Assembly: GCF_003970865.1 (NCBI RefSeq)
Contig: NZ_RXLZ01000037.1
Location: 1 to 51,642, forward strand
DNA: 51,642 bases
Direction of reading: 5' to 3'
From: Stenotrophomonas maltophilia
Lineage (GTDB): Bacteria > Pseudomonadota > Gammaproteobacteria > Xanthomonadales > Xanthomonadaceae
How positions within the stretch are numbered: position 1 is the first letter of the stretch; each line of letters begins with the position of its first letter. The position numbers and the translations under genes were made by a program. The notes under the pieces were generated by a model. That model worked only from the letters and a program-made list of their open reading frames with translations, was not told the origin of the DNA and searched no databases. Positions 17,652-25,631 of this stretch are shown here, piece by piece.

Positions 17652-18389
17652 ATGAGCGACACCCACCCCGTGGTCCTGATCACCGGCAGCGCGCGCCGGA
17701 TCGGTGCGGCCATCGCCCGCCAGTTCCACGCCTGTGGCTGGTCGGTGGTGCTGCACGCCAATACCTCCAGCGCCGAGCTGCAGCAGGCCGCGTTCGATTT
17801 CGACAACGTGCGCCCCGGCAGCGTGCTGGCCCTGCAGGCCGACCTGCGTGACGCCGACGCCCTGGCCGACCTGGTGGAACAGGCCGTCACCCACTTCGGG
17901 CGACTGGACGCGCTGGTCAACAACGCCTCCAACTTCTTCCCCACCCCGCTCGGCCAGGTCACCGCCGAAGCAATGGACGAGCTGTATGCGGTCAACGCGC
18001 GCGCGCCACTGCTGCTGTCACAGGCGGCGGCGCCCTACCTGCGCCGCCAGCAGGGCTGCATCGTCAACCTGACCGACCTGCACGGCACCGACCCGATGCG
18101 CGACCATATCGCCTACACCATGGCCAAGGCCGCGCTGGAGATGGCCACCCGCTCACTGGCGCTGGAGCTGGCGCCGAAGGTGCGGGTTAATGCAGTAGCA
18201 CCGGGTGCGATCCTGTGGCCGGAACAGGGCAAGGACGATTTCGCCCGCGAGGCGCTGCTGGCACGCACGCCGCTGGCGCGGATCGGCACAGTCGAGGAGA
18301 TCGCCGAAGCGGTCTACTGGCTGGTGGCCGAGGCCAGCTTCGTCACCGGCCACACCCTGCGCGTGGATGGTGGGCGCACGGTCAGCTGA
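17652..18389 (+). CDS. Pteridine reductase (PTR1/FolM-like short-chain dehydrogenase)
   Basis: The product has 245 residues. The cofactor motif TGSARRIG (residues 11-18), with arginine in place of the usual glycine, is typical of PTR1/FolM pteridine reductases. NNAS, Tyr155 and Lys159 (YTMAK) complete the SDR active site. Such enzymes reduce biopterin or dihydrofolate with NADPH. GGAGG lies eight bases before the ATG. It converges on folK, which fits a folate or pterin role. Confidence 0.85.
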   Translation: MSDTHPVVLITGSARRIGAAIARQFHACGWSVVLHANTSSAELQQAAFDFDNVRPGSVLALQADLRDADALADLVEQAVTHFGRLDALVNNASNFFPTPLGQVTAEAMDELYAVNARAPLLLSQAAAPYLRRQQGCIVNLTDLHGTDPMRDHIAYTMAKAALEMATRSLALELAPKVRVNAVAPGAILWPEQGKDDFAREALLARTPLARIGTVEEIAEAVYWLVAEASFVTGHTLRVDGGRTVS

Positions 18390-18393
18390 AATG

Positions 18394-18444
18394 TTGCCGG
18401 CCAGCGGCCGGCGCGAGCGGTAGTGCCAGCCGCTGGCCGGCAAC
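18394..18444. repeat. Inverted SMAG pair between pteridine reductase and folK
   Basis: A leftward copy lacking its terminal CTAC (18394-18412) faces a complete rightward copy beginning GTAGTGCCAGCCGCTGGC (18420-18444). The pair can fold into one long hairpin. It sits between two converging stop codons and is a likely two-way terminator. Confidence 0.8.
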
Positions 18445-18447
18445 CCT

Positions 18448-18933
18448 TCATTCCAGGTCCACCACCTCGAACGCCTCGCCAAACTGCGTGTGCGCGCGCC
18501 ACAGCGTCGCCAGGTCCAACCCGCTGATCGGGTCGATGAAGTCCGGCGCGATGTCGGCCAGCGGCTTCAGCACGAAGGCATGCTTCAGCTCCGGGCGCGG
18601 GATGCGCAGATGGCCGGGGCCTTCCACCACCAGGTCGCCATAGAACACCACGTCGATGTCCAGGGTCCGGTCGGAGAAGCGCGGCCCGCTGCGGTCGCGG
18701 CCGTGCGCGTCTTCCAGCGCATGCAGCCAGTCGTCCAGTTCCTGCAGCGGAAGATCGGTCTCGATCGCCACCGCATTGTTGAGGAAGGCCGGACCCTCGA
18801 AGCCGACCGCGGCAGTACGGTAGGCCGGTGACACCTGCAGCGCGCCGAAGCGCTCGCGCAGGGCCGTCACCGCGGCGTGGAGGTAGCGGCGGGGCTGGAC
18901 GTTGCTGCCCAGGCTCAGGAGCACGGTGGTCAT
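18448..18933 (-). CDS. folK: 2-amino-4-hydroxy-6-hydroxymethyldihydropteridine pyrophosphokinase
   Basis: The product has 161 residues. It contains LSLGSNVQPRRYL at the start, FLNNAVAIET, and GPRFSDRTLDIDVVFYGD, the pterin- and magnesium-binding HPPK signature. IPRPELKHAFVLKPLADIAP completes the family pattern. It transfers pyrophosphate from ATP to hydroxymethyl-dihydropterin in folate synthesis. ATG at 18933 is preferred, since the family starts with the LSLGSN strand. A GTG at 18951 would add six residues. Confidence 0.93.
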   Translation of the reverse strand: MTTVLLSLGSNVQPRRYLHAAVTALRERFGALQVSPAYRTAAVGFEGPAFLNNAVAIETDLPLQELDDWLHALEDAHGRDRSGPRFSDRTLDIDVVFYGDLVVEGPGHLRIPRPELKHAFVLKPLADIAPDFIDPISGLDLATLWRAHTQFGEAFEVVDLE

Positions 18934-19023
18934 GCGTTCAGGTGACGGCACTTGGGGGGCGTGGACATGCCGTCGTCACGGCGGCGTGCCTACAATCCGG
19001 GACGCACATGATAGGGCACCGAC

Positions 19024-19767
19024 ATGACCTATTGCGTTGGAATCGAGGTGGACGAAGGCCTGGTCTTCGCTGCCGACACCCGGACCAATGCCTCGCTGGA
19101 CGATGTGCGCGTGCACCGCAAGCTGCACGTGTTCGAGTACCCCGGCCAGGCAGCCTACGTGCTGATGGCGGCTGGCAACCTGGCCACCACCCAGCTGCTG
19201 GTGTCGCGCCTGGGGCGCGATGCCGGCGAAGGGCGCACGCCCAACCTGCGCGACATGACCCATCTGTTCGAAGCCGCCGAGTACGTCGGCCAACTGCTGG
19301 TGGACAGCCAGGTGCACAGCAGCCACAGCGAACACGGCCATGACGGGGTCAACACCCAGGCCACGCTGATCTTCGGCGGCCAGATCGCCGGCGAGCGGCC
19401 CGGGCTGTACATGATCTACCCGCTCGGCAACGCCATCGCCGCTTCGCCGGAAACGCCCTACCTGCAGATCGGTGAGTCCAAGTACGGCAAGCCGATCCTC
19501 GACCGCATCCTCAGCCCGGCCACACACCTGGAGGACGCCGCGCGCACGGCGATCGTCTCGCTGGACTCCACAATCCGTTCCAACCTGTCGGTGGGCCTGC
19601 CGATCGACCTGGCGCTGCTGCGCGACGGCGAGCTGCGCATTGGCCAGCAGCTGCGGCTGGGCGCGGATTCGGCGTTGTATGCCGACATCCATCAGAACTG
19701 GTCGCGGCGGCTGGAACAGGCGGTGGACGCCCTGCCGCGGTTCCCCTGGGAAACCCTGGACCGGTAG
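19024..19767 (+). CDS. Anbu-type proteasome-like peptidase (COG3484)
   Basis: The product has 247 residues of the N-terminal-nucleophile hydrolase fold. The protein begins MTYCVGIEVDEGLVFAADTR, so Met removal exposes Thr2, as in proteasome beta subunits. DTRTNASLDDVR, KLHVF and MAAGNLATTQ fit the Anbu (ancestral beta subunit) family. Anbu subunits assemble into open rings; a substrate is not firmly known. The genes that often accompany Anbu elsewhere (alpha-E protein, transglutaminase-like protein, ATP-grasp) are not next to it. The stop codon TAG is part of the GTAG end of a repeat. Confidence 0.85.
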   Translation: MTYCVGIEVDEGLVFAADTRTNASLDDVRVHRKLHVFEYPGQAAYVLMAAGNLATTQLLVSRLGRDAGEGRTPNLRDMTHLFEAAEYVGQLLVDSQVHSSHSEHGHDGVNTQATLIFGGQIAGERPGLYMIYPLGNAIAASPETPYLQIGESKYGKPILDRILSPATHLEDAARTAIVSLDSTIRSNLSVGLPIDLALLRDGELRIGQQLRLGADSALYADIHQNWSRRLEQAVDALPRFPWETLDR

Positions 19768-19835
19768 TGCCGGCCGCTGGCCGGCAACCGCATTGATCCC
19801 ACCACACAGGGATGCCGGCCAGCGGCCGGCACTAC
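19764..19835. repeat. Inverted SMAG pair; first copy supplies the stop codon of the Anbu gene
   Basis: A rightward copy begins GTAGTGCCGGCCGCTGGC (19764-19788) and a leftward copy ends in CACTAC (19811-19835). The TAG stop at 19765-19767 is bases 2-4 of the GTAG. The pair lies between converging genes and could end both transcripts. Confidence 0.85.
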
Positions 19836-19842
19836 CGTGGCA

Positions 19843-21354
19843 TCAGCCCAGCGCCTCGGCCACCGCGCGGAAGACCTGCTGCATCTGCAGCGGCTTGTGC
19901 AGCACATGCACCTCCACACCGGCCGGGAACGCGTCGGCCGCGACCGGCACCGCAGGGTCCTCCAGCACCAGCGCCGGACCGCGGTAGCCAAGCGTAGCCA
20001 TCTCGCCCAGCAGCTGGCTGGCCGGCAGCAGCTTGGAGCCGGCATCGGCAATCACCAGTGCCGGCATCGCCTCCTGCTGCATCCAGCGCAACGCCGCCGG
20101 GCCATCGGAGGCCAGCTGCAGCTGGTAACCCTGGCTGGACAACGCGTTGCCGAGCAGCGAAAGGCGCGTGGCTTCGCCATCGACCACCAGGATCGACTGG
20201 CCGCTGCCCAGCGCCACCAGCTGTTCGATCGGCTCGCTGCCGTCGATGGCGTCGTGCATCGGCAGGCGCAGTTCGAAGCAGGTGCCCTGCCCCGGCTGGC
20301 TGCTGACGTGGATGCTGCCGCCGGCGCCTTCAACGATGCGCTTGCAGGAAATCAGCCCCAGGCCGGTACCATCGGCCTTGGTGGTGAAGAACGGATTGAA
20401 CAGGTGCGACAACGTATCCGCATCCATGCCGATGCCTTCGTCGGCGACCCGGATATGCATCCAGTCCACGCCATCGCGCTGGCCGGCATGGCTGGCAGTC
20501 AGGCTCAGGCGGCCGCCATTGGGCATCGCCTGGATTGCGTTGAGCGCCAGGTTCAGCATCACCTGCTGCAGTTCGGTGTAATTGGCGTCGACCACCAGGC
20601 CTTCGTCCTGCACCTGCAATTCCAGGCGCACCGCATCGGGCACGTTGCTGCGCAACAGCAGCGCCACCGCATCGAACAGGCCATTGATCTCGATGCGCTC
20701 GCTCGGCTTGCGCGAGCCGCGCACGAACGACAGCATCGATTCGGCCATCTCGTGGCCACGGCGGCCGCACTCGGCGATGACATCGGCCAGATGGTGCAGC
20801 TGCGGATCTTCGGTACGTGCCTTCAGCAGGTCCGGCATGATCAGCAGCGGCTGCAGGATGTTGCGCAGGTCGTGGCTGAGGCCGGCGGCGAGCAGCGACA
20901 GGCTTTCCAGGCGCTGCGCGCGCATCAGTTCGGTTTCCACCCGTGCGCGCTCTATGGCGCTGCGGGCATCGCGGATCGCACGCGCCACCGCCGACGGCAG
21001 GCGCGCCGGCAGGTGCTTGATGATGTAATCGTTGGCGCCCTTCTGCAGCGCCGCCACCGCGTTCTCCTCACCCATGGTGCCGGAGACGAAGATGAAGGGC
21101 ACTTCCGGTGAGGTCTCGCGCACGATGCGCAGCGCGTCGTCACCGGAGAACCCCGGCATGCTCAGGTCGGACAGCACGATGTCCGGCTGGAACGCGACCA
21201 GCGCCTGGCGTAGTTCAGCCTCGCTCTCGACACGCTCGAAGCGGGCCTCCAGGCCCGCGTCGAGCATCTGTTCGGACATCAGCTCGGCATCTTCCGGTGA
21301 GTCTTCCACCAGCAGGATGCGCAGCGCCCCCAGGGCGGGACCGGTCAGGGGCAT
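19843..21354 (-). CDS. Hybrid sensor kinase: receiver - histidine kinase - second receiver
   Basis: The product has 503 residues and no membrane segment. The order is a receiver domain (about 12-128, phospho-acceptor D63 in VLSDLSMPG, Lys in IIKHLP), a HisKA-like helix pair with H161 in GLSHDLRN, an HATPase domain (about 255-375, with DEGIGM and GTGLGLISCKRI), and a second receiver-like domain (about 380-503). The second receiver has VVDGE where two or three acidic residues are usual, but keeps IADAG and a terminal HKP lysine. An N-terminal receiver suggests that it takes phosphate or a signal from the neighbouring response regulator. It starts four bases after that gene. Confidence 0.88.
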   Translation of the reverse strand: MPLTGPALGALRILLVEDSPEDAELMSEQMLDAGLEARFERVESEAELRQALVAFQPDIVLSDLSMPGFSGDDALRIVRETSPEVPFIFVSGTMGEENAVAALQKGANDYIIKHLPARLPSAVARAIRDARSAIERARVETELMRAQRLESLSLLAAGLSHDLRNILQPLLIMPDLLKARTEDPQLHHLADVIAECGRRGHEMAESMLSFVRGSRKPSERIEINGLFDAVALLLRSNVPDAVRLELQVQDEGLVVDANYTELQQVMLNLALNAIQAMPNGGRLSLTASHAGQRDGVDWMHIRVADEGIGMDADTLSHLFNPFFTTKADGTGLGLISCKRIVEGAGGSIHVSSQPGQGTCFELRLPMHDAIDGSEPIEQLVALGSGQSILVVDGEATRLSLLGNALSSQGYQLQLASDGPAALRWMQQEAMPALVIADAGSKLLPASQLLGEMATLGYRGPALVLEDPAVPVAADAFPAGVEVHVLHKPLQMQQVFRAVAEALG

Positions 21355-21358
21355 GGGC

Positions 21359-21799
21359 TCACTCGAGTTCCGGTGCCTGGTTGATCAACGCCCAGAACTT
21401 GCCCAGGGTCTGCACCGCGCCGAAGAACTGGTCCACGTCCACCGGCTTGACCACGTAGGCGTTCACGCCCATGTCCCAGCTGCGGGCCAGATCGCTTTCC
21501 TCGCGCGAGGACGACAGGATCACCACCGGCAGGCGCTTGAGCTCTTCGTGTTCACGGATCTGCCGCAACACTTCCAGGCCATCCATGCGCGGCATCTTGA
21601 TGTCCAGCAGCAGCACCGCCGGCAGGCCTTCCTCGCGGTTGGCGAAGGCGCCGCGGCGCAGCAGGTAGTCCATCACTTCCACGCCGTCTTCGACGTGCAC
21701 GATGGGATTGGCCAGACGCGCCTCCTCCAGGGCGTCGATCGCCATTTCGGCATCCGCCGGGCTGTCTTCGGCGAGAAGAATGGTGCGCAGAGTGGTCAT
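21359..21799 (-). CDS. Single-domain response regulator (CheY/Rcp1-like)
   Basis: The product has 146 residues and consists of one receiver domain. It has the acidic pair ED (11-12), phospho-acceptor D66 in LLLDIKMPRMDG, SSS for the switch Thr/Ser, and the conserved Lys in YVVKPVD. It has no output domain. It resembles Rcp1-type regulators that partner with phytochrome-like kinases. Its ATG overlaps the stop of the upstream sensor kinase gene (ATGA), so they are made together. It probably shuttles phosphate between the two kinases. Confidence 0.9.
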   Translation of the reverse strand: MTTLRTILLAEDSPADAEMAIDALEEARLANPIVHVEDGVEVMDYLLRRGAFANREEGLPAVLLLDIKMPRMDGLEVLRQIREHEELKRLPVVILSSSREESDLARSWDMGVNAYVVKPVDVDQFFGAVQTLGKFWALINQAPELE

Positions 21800-23613
21800 G
21801 CAGAAGGCCCTTGTTTGTCCGCATCGATCGCGGGAGGCAGGTAGAAGTGGAAGGTGGCGCCGACGTCCGGTTCGGCCTCAGCCCAGATACGGCCGCCATG
21901 ACGGGTGAGCACGCGGCGCACGCTGGCCAGGCCGATGCCGGTACCCGGGTAGTCGCTGGCCTTGTGCAGGCGCTGGAAGACACCAAACAGCTTGCCGGCG
22001 TAGGCCATGTCAAAGCCTGCACCATTGTCGCTGACCGTGAACTGATGACCGCCGTCAGGCTGCGGCTGGTAGTCCACGCGGATCTTCGCCGGTTCGCGGT
22101 TGCCCGAATACTTCACCGCGTTGCCGAGCAGGTTCAGCCAGACCTGGCGGATCATGTTCTCATCGCCGACCACGATCGGCAGCGGCGCGATGCTCCACTC
22201 CACCTGGTGCGCATGGCCGCTGTTCTCGGCCTCGGCCTGCAGGTTGGAATCGAGCATGGCGCGGGTATCGGCCACCAGCGACTGCATGTCCACCGCCTGC
22301 TGGCGCATCGCCGCACGGCCCAGCCGCGAGTAGACCAGCAGATCGTCGATCAATGCCGCCATGCGCCGCGCCGAACTGGAGATCACTTCCAGGTAGTGGC
22401 GGCTCTTGTCGTCGGCGGCGTCGCCGAGGTGGCGCGACAGCTTGTCGGAGAATCCGGCGACGTGGCGCAGCGGTGCACGCAGGTCGTGCGAGACCGAGTA
22501 GCTGAAGGCTTCCAGTTCCCTGTTGACCTCGGACACCTGCGCAACCTTGCCTTCCAGCTGGCGGTTCAGTTCCTCCACCCGCAGCTGCACGGCACGCTGC
22601 ACGGTGACGTCGCTGACCGTGAGCAACACCACTTCGTCGTCGGTGTCCGGCAGCGGCATGCGCCGCGCGTTGAGCAGCATGTAGCGCACCATGCCATCGG
22701 CGGCGCGCTGTTCGTGCTCGAAGTCCCACAGTTCGCGGCCGCGCAACAGCACATCGGACAGTCGCTGGCGCATCACGGGGTCTTTCCACGCGCCATCGCC
22801 GACAGTGTCCAGCAACAGGCCATCGGCGCGTTCATCCTGCAGCCCGTACAGCTCGGCGAAGGCAGGATTGTGCAGCTGCACGCGCAGGTCGCGGTCGAGC
22901 AGCACGATCGGCTCACGCACGGTCTGCAGCACCGAGGCTGCACGTGCGGCCGAACGCAGCGACTGCCGTTCGGCATGCAGGCGGCGACCGATCTGCCGCT
23001 GCAGCAGCCACAGCACCAGGCCGAGCAGCGCCAGCTGGATCACCAGCGAACTCCACGACACCAGCTCGGTCTGCTTGCGCTGGCGGGCAGCCTGCTCGGC
23101 TCGCTGTGTCAGCAGTTTCTGCTCGCTGGCCTGCAGTTCCTCCACCAGGCCCCGGATTGGATAACGCGTGCTCAGATCCTGCACCAGCTCGCGCTGATCA
23201 CTGTTGGGCTCGGACTTTGCCAGTTCGCGGGCAAGCGCCATGCGCCCTTCCAGCATCGACTCGATGCGGCCGATGCGGATCAGCTGATCAGGATTGTCGC
23301 GGGTCATCCGCCCCAGTTCAGCCAGGCGCCCAGGAAGGTCATTGGCTTTGGCCATGCGCTCGCGCAGGCCAGGTGCGTCCACGCCCTTGGACAGGGTCAG
23401 CGCGGCCGATTCGACATCGCGTACATCGGCCTGCAGCTGTTGCAGGGCCACACCGACGGCCTGGGTATGGTTGACCCAGGCCATCGCATCTTCGCTGTCC
23501 TGCTGCAGTTTGCGCAGGGTCAACCACGGCACCACGATGATCGCGGCAGCGGCCAGCGCCAGGGCCGGCAACCGCCAGCGGTCCCAGATGTCATCACTGA
23601 AAACCAGCGCCAT
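21796..23613 (-). CDS. Membrane sensor histidine kinase with CHASE3-like and PAS domains
   Basis: The product has 605 residues. Membrane helices at about 14-33 and 187-205 flank a helical periplasmic domain of CHASE3 type. A PAS domain (about 228-340) precedes a HisKA domain with H376 in SYSVSHDLRAPLRHVAGF and an HATPase domain (about 475-595) with NLLGNAVKYSG and GTGIGLASVRRV. The kinase core is of the type found in phytochrome-like kinases, but no bilin-binding domain is present. GAGGA lies just before the ATG. It is first in a three-gene operon with a response regulator and a hybrid kinase. The signal it senses is unknown. Confidence 0.9.
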   Translation of the reverse strand: MALVFSDDIWDRWRLPALALAAAAIIVVPWLTLRKLQQDSEDAMAWVNHTQAVGVALQQLQADVRDVESAALTLSKGVDAPGLRERMAKANDLPGRLAELGRMTRDNPDQLIRIGRIESMLEGRMALARELAKSEPNSDQRELVQDLSTRYPIRGLVEELQASEQKLLTQRAEQAARQRKQTELVSWSSLVIQLALLGLVLWLLQRQIGRRLHAERQSLRSAARAASVLQTVREPIVLLDRDLRVQLHNPAFAELYGLQDERADGLLLDTVGDGAWKDPVMRQRLSDVLLRGRELWDFEHEQRAADGMVRYMLLNARRMPLPDTDDEVVLLTVSDVTVQRAVQLRVEELNRQLEGKVAQVSEVNRELEAFSYSVSHDLRAPLRHVAGFSDKLSRHLGDAADDKSRHYLEVISSSARRMAALIDDLLVYSRLGRAAMRQQAVDMQSLVADTRAMLDSNLQAEAENSGHAHQVEWSIAPLPIVVGDENMIRQVWLNLLGNAVKYSGNREPAKIRVDYQPQPDGGHQFTVSDNGAGFDMAYAGKLFGVFQRLHKASDYPGTGIGLASVRRVLTRHGGRIWAEAEPDVGATFHFYLPPAIDADKQGPSA

Positions 23614-23747
23614 AGTTCCTCGTCAGCACGGCCGCAAAGCGTCTGCCGTTACCGGCCCCACTGCGGCGGAACCGGCAATATAGCGCAGGCGGTCACAACT
23701 CTGGAATTTCCAGCGTGGTTGGCTGAACGGGTTTGGAATCCGGTGCT

Positions 23748-23807
23748 GTAGAGCCGAGCCCACGCTCGGCTGCAACCCGAAGGGCAGTCGAGCAAGCCCG
23801 ACTCTAC
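23748..23807. repeat. Inverted SMAG pair (GTAGAGCCGAGC subfamily)
   Basis: A rightward copy beginning GTAGAGCCGAGCCCACGC (23748-23773) faces a leftward copy ending GACTCTAC (23784-23807). The stems differ in sequence between the copies. The pair lies between the sensor-kinase start and the end of the BON gene. Confidence 0.7.
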
Positions 23808-23816
23808 CCAGGCAGC

Positions 23817-23839
23817 GGGCGCCCCATGCCGGGGCGCCC
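23817..23839 (-). terminator. Hairpin downstream of the BON gene
   Basis: The nine-base stem GGGCGCCCC / GGGGCGCCC with a five-base loop lies seven bases past the BON stop. There is no T tract, so it may be a weak terminator or an RNA-stabilising hairpin. Confidence 0.5.
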
Positions 23840-23846
23840 ATCGGGG

Positions 23847-24233
23847 TCAGCGCTTGGCAGCAGCGCTGACCTTCAATGCAGCGGCATCGACGCGGGTCAC
23901 GCCTTTGATGCCCTTGGCAGTGGTGACCGCCTTGTCATGCTCGGCCTGGGTCGCCACGGCGCCACTGAGGCTGACCACGCCATTGACCGTTTCCACCTTG
24001 ATCTCCGTGCCCGGAACGTTGCTGCTGGCCAGCAGATCAGCCTTCACCTTGGTGGTGATCCAGCTGTCGGTCACCGGCTCGTTGGAATCATGGCGGTCGG
24101 CGTGGGTCATTGCCGAATGATCGGTCTTGGGAGGACTCTTCGCGGCCGGATCCTTGGCGAATGCGGCCGAGGAGGACAGCGCCAGGCCCAGCGTAAGGGC
24201 CGAGGCAATCAGCGTGCGGGTCGTATTGCTCAT
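23847..24233 (-). CDS. Periplasmic BON-domain protein
   Basis: The product has 128 residues. A signal peptide (about 1-26, cleavage after AFA) precedes a charged linker and one BON domain (about 52-125): DSWITTKVKADLLASSNV, EIKVETVNGVVSLSGAV and KGVTRVDAAALKV. Single-BON proteins such as OsmY parts and YgaU are periplasmic or envelope proteins made under osmotic or envelope stress. The ligand is not known. AGGAG lies nine bases before the ATG. It is divergent from the oxidoreductase gene. Confidence 0.88.
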   Translation of the reverse strand: MSNTTRTLIASALTLGLALSSSAAFAKDPAAKSPPKTDHSAMTHADRHDSNEPVTDSWITTKVKADLLASSNVPGTEIKVETVNGVVSLSGAVATQAEHDKAVTTAKGIKGVTRVDAAALKVSAAAKR

Positions 24234-24404
24234 CGTGTCGTACTCCTGCGGAATGTGCTGCCAGTCTGGACAAGCAGGCGTAGAGCACGCGTGGCGCTGC
24301 GGTCACGCTGCCGTGAATCGCCCCGCATTCAACGGCAACGGTTCAGTTTGGGGTTGTCGTCGCGGGTCGTTTACCCTGCCCTTCCCCACTGCCGGAGCTC
24401 TGCC

Positions 24405-25448
24405 ATGCGCCCCGACCTGCATCTGGCCCTGATCGGCTACGGCCTTGCTGGCCGCGTCTTCCATGCGCCCCTGATCCAGCACACGCCGGGCCTGGTACTG
24501 CACAGCATCGTGAGCTCGCAGCGCGACACGCTGCTGCGCGCGTTCAGCGACGTGCACGTGCGAGCCACGCCGCAGGAGGTGTTCGACGACCCGGCGGTGG
24601 ACGCGGTGGTGATCGCTACACCGAACGAACAGCACGCCCCCCTTGCGATCGCGGCACTGGCCGCCGGCAAGCACGTGCTGGTCGACAAGCCGTTCGCGCT
24701 CGATGTCGCTGAAGCCGAAGCGGTACTGGCTGCGGCACGCGATGCCGGACGCATCGCCACCGTGTTCCAGAACCGGCGCTTCGATGCGGATTTCCTCACC
24801 CTGCAGGCGCTGCTGACCGAAGGCACGCTCGGCGACGTGGCCGAGTGCCATGCGCACTTCGACCGCTACCGGCCACAGGTGCGTGAGCGCTGGCGTGAGC
24901 AGGACGGCCCTGGCAGTGGCCTGTGGTACGACCTGGGCCCGCACCTGCTGGACCAGATGCTGGTGCTGTTCGGCTGGCCCGAGGCGATCGATGCCGATCT
25001 GGCCGTGCAGCGCGAAGGTGGCAGCGGCATCGATTACTTCCACGCGGTACTGCACTACCCGCGGCATCGCGCGATCATCCATTCCGGTTCGCTGGTGCCG
25101 GCGCAGACGCCGCACTTCAGCGTGCATGGCAGCCAGGCCAGCTGGATCAAGCACGGCCTGGACGTGCAGGAGGCACAGTTGCGCCGCGGTGTGGCACCCG
25201 GTGCGCCGGGCTGGGGCATCGATCCGCGGCATGGTGAGCTGGTGCGCTGCGATGCCGAAGACAACGTGCAGCGCACGACGGTCGACAATCTGCCCGGCGA
25301 CTACCGGCGGCTGTATGCACGGTTCGCGGCGGCGATGCATGGCGACGGCGAAGCGACGGTCAGCGCGGTGCAGGCGCTGCAGCTGATGCGGTTGCTGCAG
25401 GCTGGCATGGACAGTGCGCGCGAAGGGCGGCGAATCGCGTTGGGGTGA
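24405..25448 (+). CDS. Gfo/Idh/MocA-family NAD(P)-dependent oxidoreductase
   Basis: The product has 347 residues. The N-terminal Rossmann motif is LIGYGLAGRVFHAPLI, followed by VVIATPNEQHAPLAI and the family motif GKHVLVDKPFALD. The C-terminal domain has GSGLWYDLGPHLLDQMLVLFG. The closest type known to me is YdgJ/YvaA-like inositol or sugar-derivative dehydrogenases. The substrate cannot be told from the sequence. The start at 24405 has GGAG nearby. The frame is open up to 23733, but that part covers the BON gene and repeats and is not coding. Confidence 0.87.
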   Translation: MRPDLHLALIGYGLAGRVFHAPLIQHTPGLVLHSIVSSQRDTLLRAFSDVHVRATPQEVFDDPAVDAVVIATPNEQHAPLAIAALAAGKHVLVDKPFALDVAEAEAVLAAARDAGRIATVFQNRRFDADFLTLQALLTEGTLGDVAECHAHFDRYRPQVRERWREQDGPGSGLWYDLGPHLLDQMLVLFGWPEAIDADLAVQREGGSGIDYFHAVLHYPRHRAIIHSGSLVPAQTPHFSVHGSQASWIKHGLDVQEAQLRRGVAPGAPGWGIDPRHGELVRCDAEDNVQRTTVDNLPGDYRRLYARFAAAMHGDGEATVSAVQALQLMRLLQAGMDSAREGRRIALG

Positions 25449-25481
25449 TTGGCAGGGCTGCGCCCTGCACCCGCAGAAGCG

Positions 25482-25506
25482 GTAGTGCCGGCCGCTGGCC
25501 GGCAAC
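25482..25506. repeat. Single SMAG element (GTAGTGCCGGCC type)
   Basis: A complete rightward copy begins GTAGTGCCGGCCGCTGGC, 33 bases after the oxidoreductase stop. It forms a perfect hairpin and may end that transcript. Confidence 0.75.
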
Positions 25507-25569
25507 CTCAACAGCAACAACAAAAGCCGGCTATCCGCGAGATGGCAGGATGGCATGACCGGCTCCTGG

Positions 25570-25619
25570 TGGGTGTCGACCTTGGTCGACACGTAGATCC
25601 ACGCCATGCGTGGATCTAC
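25570..25619. repeat. Two abutting SMAG-like palindromes
   Basis: TGGGTGTCGACCTTGGTCGA (25570-25592) is directly followed by a copy of the GTAGATCCACGCC type (25593-25619), which carries GTAG and CTAC at its two ends. They lie just downstream of the leftward 6-phosphogluconate dehydrogenase gene. Confidence 0.75.
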
Positions 25620-25631
25620 GCCAATCGGTGC

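Noticed and set aside
15919..25619. Could the repeated palindromes be a CRISPR array?
   Set aside because: The repeats are scattered singly or in pairs between genes, are themselves palindromic, have irregular spacing and no unique spacers of constant length, and no cas genes are present.
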